Positions 1 through 5,550 of a stretch of 5,550 nt of DNA are shown here, in pieces; the first letter of the stretch is position 1, and each line of letters opens with the position of its first letter. The position numbers were made by a program, and so were the translations under genes. Below the pieces are notes generated by a model. It did not search any database. It was not told where the DNA came from and was given only the letters and a program-made list of their open reading frames with translations. The stretch spans positions 1 through 5,550 of the forward strand of contig JAGRKQ010000177.1 in the NCBI GenBank assembly GCA_020442235.1. Reading direction: 5' to 3'. The stretch comes from Hyphomicrobiaceae bacterium. Lineage in GTDB: Bacteria > Pseudomonadota > Alphaproteobacteria > Rhizobiales > MH13.

Positions 1-285
1 GGCGACATCCACATCGCCGAGCCCGGGGCGCTGATCGGCTTTGCCGGCCCGCGCGTCATCGAGCAGACCATCCGCGAAAAGCTGCCTGAAGGCTTCCAGC
101 GTTCCGAATATCTCCTGGAGCACGGCATGGTCGACATGGTCGTGCACCGCCACGAGATGCGCGCCACGCTCGGCCGGGTCCTGCGGCTGCTGATGAAGGC
201 ACCCGCCGTCGTTGCCGACAGCTTCGACGCCCCGGCCCCGGCCGAAGCGCCGTCCGGGCCAGCAGAGGCCGAGGCGCAGGGCTGA
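1..285 (+). CDS. accD: Acetyl-CoA carboxylase carboxyltransferase subunit beta, C-terminal part (5' end outside window)
   Basis: This is the last 94 residues of the beta subunit of the acetyl-CoA carboxylase carboxyltransferase. With AccA it transfers the carboxyl group from carboxybiotin to acetyl-CoA, giving malonyl-CoA for fatty-acid synthesis in the cytoplasm. Frame 1 is open from the first base to TGA at 283-285. The visible part starts inside the crotonase-like carboxyltransferase domain with [20 protein letters not shown], followed by [20 protein letters not shown] and [14 protein letters not shown], all characteristic of AccD near its C-terminus. The N-terminal Cys4 zinc finger lies outside the window. 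The last 25 or so residues are a low-complexity Ala/Pro/Glu tail, common and variable in alphaproteobacterial AccD. folC follows 55 bases downstream on the same strand with no visible terminator, so the two are probably co-transcribed. The identification is very secure. Confidence 0.95.
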   Translation, partial: GDIHIAEPGALIGFAGPRVIEQTIREKLPEGFQRSEYLLEHGMVDMVVHRHEMRATLGRVLRLLMKAPAVVADSFDAPAPAEAPSGPAEAEAQG

Positions 286-340
286 GCCTGCGCCACACAG
301 CCAACCCCATCCGTCTCATCATCCTTGCGGAGCCCGGCGC

Positions 341-1645
341 ATGGCCAAGGTGCCTGACCTTCTTGCCGCCTTCACGACGCTGCACCCGCGCGCCTGGGAT
401 CTGGGGCTGGACCGGCTGGCCCGGCTTCTGGCCGATCTCGGCCATCCCGAGACGCGCCTGCCACCGGTGATCCATGTCGCCGGGACCAACGGCAAGGGTT
501 CGACGGTCGCAACCCTGCGCGCCATTCTGGAGGCGGACGGCAAGGCCTGTCACGCCTATACCTCGCCGCATCTGGTGCGCTTCAACGAGCGCATCCGCAT
601 CGGCCGGCCGGGCGGCGGCACCATTGTCACGGATGCCGATCTGGAAGCCGCCCTCATCCGCTGCAAGGACGTCAATGCCGGCCAGCCGATCACCTTCTTC
701 GAGGCGACGACCGCGGTGGCCTTCGACCTCTTTGCCGCCCATCCGGCGGACTGGACGCTGGTCGAGGTCGGGCTCGGCGGCCGGCTCGACGCCACCAATG
801 TGGTGCACCCCCAGGTCACGGTGGTGACGCCCGTTTCCATCGATCATGTCGGCTTTCTCGGCCCGACCCTTGCCTCCATCGCCCGCGAAAAGGCCGGCAT
901 CTTCAAGAAGGGCGTTCCCGCCGTCGTCGGGCCGCAGCCGGAAGAGGCGCGCCGCGTTCTGGTCGAGGCTGCCCGGACGGCCGGCGCGCCCCTCTTCATC
1001 GAGGGCGAGCACTATCAGGCCTATGAGGAGCACGGGCGGCTCGTCTATGCCGACGAGCGCGGGCTCCTCGATCTGCCGCTGCCCAACCTGCCGGGCCGCC
1101 ACCAGATCGCCAATGCCGGCCTTGCCCTTGCCGCCCTGCGCGCCATTGGCGCCGAACCCGGCACGGAGGCGCTGTCGCGCGGGCTTCAGTCGGTGATGTG
1201 GCCGGGCCGCTTCCAGCGCCTTTCCGGCCCGCTGGCCGCCCGCGCCGGAGAGACTGCGGAAGTCTGGCTCGATGGCGGCCACAATGCGGCCGGCGGCGCG
1301 GCGATCGCGGCGCTTCTCGCCGATCTCGACGAACGTGTCTCCAAGCCGGTGACGCTGGTCTGCGGCATGATCGGCACCAAGGATTCGGTCGGTTTCCTGG
1401 CCAATTTCGCGGGCCTTGCCCGCCACCTCGTCGCCGTCTCGGTGCCCGGCCACGACAAGTCCCGCGAGCCGGCGGAGATCGCCGCCGAGGCGCGCGCGCT
1501 CGGCATGACCGGCGAGGTTGCCGGCGATCTCGATTCGGCCCTTGCCCGCGCCGGAACGCTCAATCCCGGCGGCCGCATCGTCATCTGCGGCTCGCTCTAT
1601 CTTGCCGGCGCGGTGCTGGAACGCGACGAGGCCGTTCCCGAGTAA
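341..1645 (+). CDS. folC: Bifunctional dihydrofolate synthase / folylpolyglutamate synthase
   Basis: This 434-residue cytoplasmic enzyme joins L-glutamate to dihydropteroate and then adds further gamma-glutamates to folates, using ATP. It has the usual length and Mur-ligase-like fold. Visible motifs, in order: the P-loop AGTNGKGST (47-55); TSPHLVRFNERI (74-85), whose Ser75 lies at the Mg2+ site; TFFE (118-121), with the Phe-Glu pair expected at the pterin and metal sites; VEVGLGGRLDATN (141-153); SIDH (166-169); KAGIFK (184-189), whose Lys184 matches the carbamylated lysine of the family; GRHQIANA (252-259); and the C-domain motif WLDGGHN (309-315). I chose ATG 341 because the homologous N-terminus begins there and a CGGAG sits 8 bases upstream. 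The frame is open back to 212, but that would overlap accD and add only low-complexity sequence. It is followed by a diverged paralog on the same strand. Very secure. Confidence 0.96.
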   Translation: MAKVPDLLAAFTTLHPRAWDLGLDRLARLLADLGHPETRLPPVIHVAGTNGKGSTVATLRAILEADGKACHAYTSPHLVRFNERIRIGRPGGGTIVTDADLEAALIRCKDVNAGQPITFFEATTAVAFDLFAAHPADWTLVEVGLGGRLDATNVVHPQVTVVTPVSIDHVGFLGPTLASIAREKAGIFKKGVPAVVGPQPEEARRVLVEAARTAGAPLFIEGEHYQAYEEHGRLVYADERGLLDLPLPNLPGRHQIANAGLALAALRAIGAEPGTEALSRGLQSVMWPGRFQRLSGPLAARAGETAEVWLDGGHNAAGGAAIAALLADLDERVSKPVTLVCGMIGTKDSVGFLANFAGLARHLVAVSVPGHDKSREPAEIAAEARALGMTGEVAGDLDSALARAGTLNPGGRIVICGSLYLAGAVLERDEAVPE

Positions 1646-1682
1646 CCTTGATCCGCAGTCAGGCTGGTTCCTTGCCCTGCCG

Positions 1683-1701
1683 TTACGGTAAGTTTCCGTA
1701 A
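1683..1701. repeat. Perfect 6-bp inverted repeat upstream of the second folC-like gene
   Basis: The arms TTACGG (1683-1688) and CCGTAA (1696-1701) are perfect reverse complements around a 7-base AT-rich centre. The repeat lies in the 71-base gap between the two folC genes and ends 5 bases before the Shine-Dalgarno sequence of the downstream gene. Its size and symmetry would suit an operator for a dimeric regulator such as a TetR-family protein, or a weak RNA hairpin next to the ribosome binding site. No run of T follows the repeat, so it is not an intrinsic terminator. The sequence shows the repeat itself; the regulatory role is inference. Confidence 0.4.
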
Positions 1702-1706
1702 AGGAT

Positions 1707-1711
1707 GGAGG
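1707..1711 (+). promoter_or_regulatory. Strong Shine-Dalgarno sequence that decides the start of the second folC-like gene
   Basis: GGAGG, within a longer purine-rich run, sits 5 bases before the GTG at 1717. The alternative in-frame ATG at 1705 has only AAGG directly against it, with no spacing, and the ATG itself overlaps the Shine-Dalgarno sequence. This favours GTG 1717 as the real start, four codons inside the longest frame. Confidence 0.7.
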
Positions 1712-1716
1712 GGCCC

Positions 1717-3027
1717 GTGTCAGAGGATCAGAATGAGGTTCTGCGCTTCCGCTGGGACTACGACCCGGATATTTCCGCAGCGGCTCTGGAAAAGATGGGG
1801 TCTCCGCATCTCCACATACCGCCGGCCATTCATGTTGCCGGGACCAATGGCAAAGGCTCGGTGATTGCCTTCATGCGGGCCATCCTCGAAGCCGACCGCC
1901 AGAGCTGTCACGCCTTCACCAAACCGCACCTGATCAGCCGCAACGAACGCTTTCGCCTGGCGCGCAATCCGGGCGCAAGCAGCCTTTGCACCGACGAGGA
2001 ACTGATTGCCGCGCTGGATCATGCGCGCGTGTGCTGCGGCCCCATCCGCTTCAAGACTCTGGCTGAGGTGACCACTGTCGCCGCCTTCCAGATGTTCGCT
2101 ACGCATCCGGCTGACTGGTCGCTGATCGAAACCGGATGCGGGGGCACCCATGATGCCACCAACGTCCTGCAACCGGCAGCATCGGTGATCACGCCGATTT
2201 CCTTCGACCATATGGACGTTCTTGGCCATACCCACGGCGAGATCGCCAGCCACAAGGCCGGGATCATCAAGCCGGGCCGCCCCGTCATCGTCGGCCGGCA
2301 GCATGAAGAGGCGCTGGGCGTCATTCGCGAGCGCGCCAGAACGATGGATGCACTGGTCCACGCCGAGGGCGATTTCTATCGGGCCGAAGCCGGACGCGAC
2401 GGCATGATCTATGAAGATGCGCTGGGAACGATGGAACTGCCGCTTCCTGCGCTGGCCGGCGCCCACCAGATCGACAATGCAGCCCTCGCCATAGCCGCGC
2501 TGCGCACCCTTGGCGCCATTCAAACGCAGGAAGCCTTTGGCGCGGGTCTTCTTGCCGCCCGATGGCCGGGCCGGTTCCAGAAACTGACGGGCGCCTTTGC
2601 CGAAAAAGCCGGCCCGCATGCCCAGGTCTATGCCGACATCGCCCACAACAGCGCTGGCGGCGAAGCCCTTGGCAGAGTGCTGGCCGATCTCAATGCAGCG
2701 CAGAACCGCACAGGCGAGGCGTGCCGGGTCACCCTGATCTGCGGCTTTTTCAAGCACAAGGACGTCAACGGCTTTGTCGACCGCATCGCCCCCTACGCCG
2801 ACGACCTGATCGCCGTTCCGCTTCCTGAATGCGATGTCTCGAAAAGCCCCGATGATCTGGCGGCGCTGGCGCGCACGCATGGCCTCAATGGTGTGGTGGC
2901 CGATTCACTTGAAGACGCCATCCTGCACGCCGGCCAGATCAATCCGGCAGGACAGATCGTTGTCTGCGGCTCGATCTATCATGTGCGTTTTGCATTGATC
3001 GCCGACGGGACCACGAATTTCGATTGA
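1717..3027 (+). CDS. Divergent FolC paralog (Mur-ligase-fold ATP-dependent ligase; substrate uncertain)
   Basis: This intact 436-residue protein from GTG 1717 aligns with the adjacent FolC almost end to end, with roughly half the residues matching by eye. Conserved: P-loop AGTNGKGSV (41-49), the Glu of ETGCGG (138), SFDH (162-165), KAGIIK (180-185), HQIDNA (250-255), WPGRFQ (283-288) and DIAHN (307-311). These suggest it still activates a carboxylate with ATP and adds an amino acid, perhaps glutamate. Changed relative to the neighbour: TSPH is TKPH (68-71), putting Lys at the position of a Mg2+-ligand Ser; RFNER is SRNER; TFFE is TLAE (114-117), losing the Phe expected against the pterin; GGRLD is GGTHD; GRHQ is GAHQ; EKAGI is HKAGI. 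In about 100 codons counted by hand, about 27% end in A/T, against about 19% of 85 counted in folC. Its 3' end overlaps queG convergently. It may be a specialised folylpolyglutamate synthase or a ligase for another substrate. The fold is secure, the exact activity is not. Confidence 0.85.
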   Translation: MSEDQNEVLRFRWDYDPDISAAALEKMGSPHLHIPPAIHVAGTNGKGSVIAFMRAILEADRQSCHAFTKPHLISRNERFRLARNPGASSLCTDEELIAALDHARVCCGPIRFKTLAEVTTVAAFQMFATHPADWSLIETGCGGTHDATNVLQPAASVITPISFDHMDVLGHTHGEIASHKAGIIKPGRPVIVGRQHEEALGVIRERARTMDALVHAEGDFYRAEAGRDGMIYEDALGTMELPLPALAGAHQIDNAALAIAALRTLGAIQTQEAFGAGLLAARWPGRFQKLTGAFAEKAGPHAQVYADIAHNSAGGEALGRVLADLNAAQNRTGEACRVTLICGFFKHKDVNGFVDRIAPYADDLIAVPLPECDVSKSPDDLAALARTHGLNGVVADSLEDAILHAGQINPAGQIVVCGSIYHVRFALIADGTTNFD

Positions 3028-4157
3028 GCGGCAAGCCGCCATTCGGCCAGAACTTCGTCGTCGCTTTCGTCGCCGGCCCGGTGCGCCTCGCGTGCCAGCG
3101 CGTCCGGTGCCAGTTGCGACAGGGCCCAGACCGCCATGCCCCGCACCAGTGGCGCCGGATCGGCAAGACAGGCCAGAACCTCCGGCACAAGACTCTCATC
3201 GCCGGAATTGCCCGCCGCGATCAGGACATTGCGCAGGAAGCGGTCGCGCCCCGTGCGCTTGACCGGCGTGCCGGCAAAAAGGGTCCTGAAGGCCGCATCG
3301 TCCAGCCTCAGAAGATCGGACAGCGCCGGGGCCTCCAGCCCTTCCTTTGCGGTGAGTTTTTCCTCCGTCGTCTTCTGCGCGAACTTGTTCCAGGGGCAGA
3401 CGGCGAGGCAGTCGTCGCAGCCATAGACACGGTTGCCCATGGGCTTGCGGAATTCCTCGGCGATCACGCCCTGATGCTCGATGGTGAGATAGGCGATGCA
3501 GCGGCGCGCATCGAGCCGGTAGGGCGCGGGAAAGGCATCGGTCGGGCAGATGTCGAGACAGCGCCGGCAGGAGCCGCAATGATCGCGCTCGGGTGCATCG
3601 GCCTGAAGCGGGGCGGTGGTATAGAGCGCGCCGAGAAACAGCCAGTTGCCGAAATCGCGCGAGACGAGGATCGTGTGCTTGCCCTGCCAGCCGATGCCGG
3701 CGGCCGCGGCAAGCGGCTTTTCCATCACCGGGGCCGTGTCGACGAAGACCTTCACATCCTCGCCCAGCCGCGCCAGAGGGGCGGCCAGCGTCTTCAGCCG
3801 GCCCTTGACGAGGTCGTGATAGTCGCGCCCGCGCGCATAGACCGAGATCGTCGCCCGGTCCCTTTCTCCCAGCGTCTGCATCGGGTCGCTCTCAGGGCCG
3901 TAATTCAGCCCCAGCATGACGACGGAGCGCACCTCGGGCCACAGCGCCTTGGGGCTGGACCGCCGTTCCTCGGTTTCCTCCATCCAGGCCATATCGCCGT
4001 GATGGCCGGCGTCCAGCGCCGCCCGCAGCCGTCCGGCGGCGGCCGGAATCGCCTCGGCGGTGGTGATGCGGCAGACGGAAAAGCCGAGATCGCGCGCGCG
4101 CTTCTTCAGCGCGCGAGACAGTTCGGCCGCGTCGTCTTCAGAAATCCGGGTCGGCAT
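2979..4157 (-). CDS. queG: Epoxyqueuosine reductase (cobalamin and 4Fe-4S dependent)
   Basis: QueG reduces epoxyqueuosine to queuosine at wobble position 34 of the GUN-anticodon tRNAs (Asp, Asn, His, Tyr), using cobalamin and two 4Fe-4S clusters. The 392-residue protein shows the family's parts in order: an N-terminal domain with YARGRDYHD (107-115); VDTAPVMEK (139-147), whose Asp140 matches the catalytic Asp; GIGWQGKHT and FGNWLFLG for cobalamin binding; a ferredoxin-like domain with CGSCRRCLDICP (Cys194, 197, 200, 204) and GCDDCLAVCP (Cys247, 250, 254), plus Cys220 in RRCIAYLTIE as the eighth cysteine; and C-terminal HEAT-like helices from about 304 to 350. I prefer ATG 4155-4157: upstream residues to 4196 are not family-like and would deepen the overlap with the GST gene. 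The start overlaps the GST stop by 20 bases, suggesting translational coupling. The last 15 or so codons lie antisense to the FolC paralog. Very secure. Confidence 0.95.
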   Translation of the reverse strand: MPTRISEDDAAELSRALKKRARDLGFSVCRITTAEAIPAAAGRLRAALDAGHHGDMAWMEETEERRSSPKALWPEVRSVVMLGLNYGPESDPMQTLGERDRATISVYARGRDYHDLVKGRLKTLAAPLARLGEDVKVFVDTAPVMEKPLAAAAGIGWQGKHTILVSRDFGNWLFLGALYTTAPLQADAPERDHCGSCRRCLDICPTDAFPAPYRLDARRCIAYLTIEHQGVIAEEFRKPMGNRVYGCDDCLAVCPWNKFAQKTTEEKLTAKEGLEAPALSDLLRLDDAAFRTLFAGTPVKRTGRDRFLRNVLIAAGNSGDESLVPEVLACLADPAPLVRGMAVWALSQLAPDALAREAHRAGDESDDEVLAEWRLAAQSKFVVPSAINAKRT

Positions 4158-4830
4158 AGTGAGCGGGCGGCTTGATGCCGCGCACGATGTCGGCAAGCAC
4201 CGGGCGGAAGGAGGGGCGGCTTTTCATCCGGGCATACCAGTCGCGCGTCGGCCCGCCTTCCGGCCAGGCGATCTCACCGAGATAGTCGAGGGCGGAAAGC
4301 TCGGCCGCTATGGCGAAATCGGCATGGGTGATGCGGTCGCCGGCGACCCAGTTGCGCATGTCGAGCAGGTGATCGAGATAGGAAAGGTGCCATTTCCAGT
4401 TGGCCCGCGCCGCCCGCAGCGCCGCCGAGTCCGGCGCGCCGCCGCCGAGCTTTTCCGGCATCATCCGCTTCAGCGCCTTTTCCGTCACGATCCAGGTTGA
4501 AACGTCGGCGGCAATCTTCCTCTGCGCCCAGCCAACCAGCCGGCGCACCTCGGCGCGCTCGGCCGGACGTGTCGGCATCAGCCGCGTTTCGCCCTCAGCG
4601 GGCCCGCGCGTTTCCTCCAGATATTCCATCAGCGCCGCGGCACCGACGACAACCGCGCCCTCGTCATCGACGAAGACGGGCACCTCGCCGGCCGGATTGA
4701 GGGCGAGAAAAGCCTCGCGCCGCTCCCAGACCGGCTCTTCGACGAGGTGCAGATCAATGCCGTATTCCTTGCAGATCAGCCGGGCGAAGCGACATTCGGG
4801 CAAGAGGGCGAGATGATGAAGGGTGGGCAT
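4138..4830 (-). CDS. Glutathione S-transferase family protein
   Basis: This 230-residue protein has GST layout. The N-terminal thioredoxin-like domain (about 1-80) starts MPTLHHLALLPECRFARLI, with Cys13 at the usual active-site helix, and has NPAGEVPVF with the cis-Pro at 51. An all-helical C-terminal domain follows, with the N-capping segment ITHADFAIAAEL (about 167-178) and a closing KSRPSFRPVLAD. The Glu-Ser pair that normally holds the gamma-glutamyl group of glutathione is replaced by Gly63-Ala64 in VGAAALMEYL, so glutathione binding may be altered. I recall close relatives in other Hyphomicrobiales with the same feature, usually annotated only as GST family; substrate and role are unknown. 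I chose ATG 4828-4830 because it matches the family N-terminus. ATG 4884 would add 18 non-homologous residues and lie upstream of the predicted transcription start. It is the first gene of an operon with queG. Confidence 0.85.
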   Translation of the reverse strand: MPTLHHLALLPECRFARLICKEYGIDLHLVEEPVWERREAFLALNPAGEVPVFVDDEGAVVVGAAALMEYLEETRGPAEGETRLMPTRPAERAEVRRLVGWAQRKIAADVSTWIVTEKALKRMMPEKLGGGAPDSAALRAARANWKWHLSYLDHLLDMRNWVAGDRITHADFAIAAELSALDYLGEIAWPEGGPTRDWYARMKSRPSFRPVLADIVRGIKPPAHYADPDF

Positions 4831-4865
4831 GAAGGAAGACGGGTCCTGCCGGTGGATGAGAAGGT

Positions 4866-4894
4866 TTGGCGCAAGGCGTTGCATTGGGTATAGA
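4866..4894 (+). promoter_or_regulatory. Candidate sigma-70-type promoter for uppP
   Basis: TTGGCG (4866-4871) and TATAGA (4889-4894) are 17 bases apart, each matching four of six consensus positions. Transcription would begin near 4901, leaving a leader of about 60 bases before the uppP ATG at 4963. The -10 element overlaps that of the divergent GST promoter. Prediction by eye only. Confidence 0.4.
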
Positions 4895-4915
4895 GCCCTG
4901 CCGTTCCGGCCTCAA
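4887..4915 (-). promoter_or_regulatory. Candidate sigma-70-type promoter for the GST-queG operon
   Basis: On the minus strand, TTGAGG (complement of 4910-4915) and TATACC (complement of 4887-4892) are separated by exactly 17 bases. Transcription would start near 4880, about 50 bases before the GST start codon at 4830. The TATA core is the same one used by the predicted plus-strand promoter. This was matched to consensus by eye only. Confidence 0.4.
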
Positions 4916-4943
4916 CCGAATCGGCATCTGCCTCAACGGAACG
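4902..4943. repeat. Direct and inverted repeats in the GST/uppP intergenic region
   Basis: Two 12-base direct copies, GCCTCAACCGAA (4909-4920) and GCCTCAACGGAA (4930-4941), differ at one base and start 21 bases apart, about two helical turns. They are bracketed by a 7-base perfect inverted repeat, CGTTCCG (4902-4908) and CGGAACG (4937-4943). The first copy overlaps the -35 element of the predicted minus-strand promoter, and both copies would lie in the uppP leader. The helical phasing suggests a site for a regulator binding one face of the DNA; this is inference. Confidence 0.4.
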
Positions 4944-4962
4944 CTCTGGAAAGGGCCGAAGC

Positions 4963-5550
4963 ATGGCAACCGAGCAGCTTGTGGAAGCCGCCGCCCTCGG
5001 CGTTCTGGAAGGACTGACCGAGTTCATTCCGGTCTCCTCCACCGGTCACATTCTCCTTGCCGGGCATTTTCTCGGCTTTGAATCGACCGGCCGCACCTTC
5101 GAGGTGCTGATCCAGCTTGGCGCGATCCTGGCGATCCTGTCGGTCTATGCCGCGCGGCTGATCACCCTCGTCCTCGCCCTGCCGTCCGATGCCAAATCGC
5201 GGCGCTTCGTCATCGGCATCGTGCTCGCCTTCCTGCCGGCCGCCTTTGCCGGCGTGGCGCTGCACGGCTTCATCAAGGAGGTGCTGTTCGAGACGCCGGC
5301 GCTGATCTGCACCACGCTGCTTGTCGGCGGGGTGATCCTGCTTCTGGTCGACCGCATGGATTTCACCGTGCGCTATGACGATGTGATGGATTATCCGCTG
5401 TGGCTGTCCTTCGTCATCGGCTGCTTCCAGATGCTGGCGCTGGTGCCGGGCATGTCGCGCTCCGGCTCGACCATCGTCGGCGCGCTGTTGTTCGGCTGCT
5501 CGAAGCGATCGGCGGCGGAATTTTCCTTCTTCCTCGCCATGCCGACCATG
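4963..5550 (+). CDS. uppP: Undecaprenyl-diphosphatase (N-terminal part; 3' end outside window)
   Basis: UppP (BacA family) is an integral inner-membrane enzyme that removes a phosphate from undecaprenyl diphosphate, recycling the lipid carrier for peptidoglycan and other wall polymers; extra copies give bacitracin resistance. The 196 residues present contain the family signatures: [15 protein letters not shown] (15-29), with the E16-xxx-E20 acidic motif, the Ser/Thr loop and His29, and PGMSRSGST (162-170) with Arg166. Hydrophobic segments fit membrane helices at about 47-72, 82-102, 112-130 and 147-162. The frame is still open at the window end, just after [10 protein letters not shown], so about a quarter of a normal 265-275 residue protein is missing. 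ATG 4963 has AAGG 8 bases upstream and gives the normal N-terminus. It is transcribed divergently from the GST-queG pair. The identification is very secure. Confidence 0.95.
   Translation, partial: MATEQLVEAAALGVLEGLTEFIPVSSTGHILLAGHFLGFESTGRTFEVLIQLGAILAILSVYAARLITLVLALPSDAKSRRFVIGIVLAFLPAAFAGVALHGFIKEVLFETPALICTTLLVGGVILLLVDRMDFTVRYDDVMDYPLWLSFVIGCFQMLALVPGMSRSGSTIVGALLFGCSKRSAAEFSFFLAMPTM

Noticed and set aside
212..340. Upstream extension of the folC frame to an earlier ATG
   Set aside because: The added 43 residues are Pro/Arg-rich, do not resemble FolC and would overlap the end of accD by 74 bases. ATG 341 has a suitable ribosome binding site.
56..1453. Long open frame of 465 codons on the minus strand, opposite accD and folC
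   Set aside because: It is antisense to two securely identified genes. Its composition is rich in Arg, Gly and Ala, as expected when a high-GC gene is read backwards, and it shows no recognisable domain.
1646..1682. Possible terminator or promoter directly after folC
   Set aside because: I found no GC-rich hairpin with a T-run. TTGATC (1648-1653) and TTGCCC (1672-1677) have no convincing -10 element at a suitable distance.
1720..2880. Minus-strand open frame of 386 codons opposite the FolC paralog
   Set aside because: It is a shadow of a clearly conserved coding region and has no recognisable motifs.
4090..4116. GC-rich inverted repeat TCGCGCGC / GCGCGCGA
   Set aside because: It lies inside the queG coding region, where it encodes the Lys/Arg/Ala-rich start of the protein. 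Alternating GC is common in this genome style, there is no T-run, and a regulatory role cannot be supported.
3024..4175. Plus-strand open frame of 383 codons opposite queG
   Set aside because: It lies antisense to QueG, whose cysteine motifs and full family layout fix the true strand. The translation is low in recognisable structure.
4831..4884. Earlier ATG for the GST gene at 4884
   Set aside because: The 18 extra residues do not match the family N-terminus, no better ribosome binding site is seen, and the predicted transcription start lies downstream of this ATG.

Overview
The window is GC-rich, gene-dense chromosomal DNA, most likely from an alphaproteobacterium of the Hyphomicrobiales (Rhizobiales). 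The reasons are the strong G/C bias at third codon positions, the accD-folC gene pair, and the linkage of queG, a small GST-family gene and uppP, which I associate with that group. I cannot name a genus from sequence alone. There are no tRNA or rRNA genes, CRISPR arrays, insertion sequences or phage genes.

Layout. On the plus strand, bases 1-285 are the 3' end of accD (acetyl-CoA carboxylase beta subunit). After a 55-base gap comes a canonical folC (341-1645, dihydrofolate/folylpolyglutamate synthase). After a further 71-base gap comes a second, divergent folC-like gene (1717-3027). Two genes on the minus strand follow: queG (epoxyqueuosine reductase, 4157 down to 2979) and an upstream GST-family gene (4830 down to 4138). 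The two overlap by 20 bases and look like one operon. A 132-base divergent intergenic region separates the GST gene from uppP (undecaprenyl-diphosphatase, 4963 onward), which runs off the right edge.

How the genes fit together. Most are housekeeping genes: fatty-acid synthesis (accD), folate polyglutamylation (folC), tRNA wobble modification (queG) and cell-wall lipid carrier recycling (uppP). The unusual element is the tandem folC paralog. It keeps the Mur-ligase-type ATP-binding loop, the lysine of the KAGI motif and the C-terminal Asp/His motif. It changes several residues that the neighbouring folC keeps in the Mg2+ and pterin sites: Ser to Lys in TSPH, Phe-Glu to Ala-Glu, and GGRLD to GGTHD. 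It is intact and has a strong ribosome binding site. A small perfect inverted repeat lies just upstream, and its 3' end overlaps queG convergently by 49 bases. It is the best candidate here for an uncharacterised function, such as a specialised polyglutamylase or a Mur-ligase-fold enzyme with a different substrate.

The GST/uppP intergenic region appears to carry two face-to-face promoters sharing one TATA core, next to a pair of 12-base direct repeats exactly 21 bases apart. That arrangement suggests mutually exclusive or co-regulated transcription.
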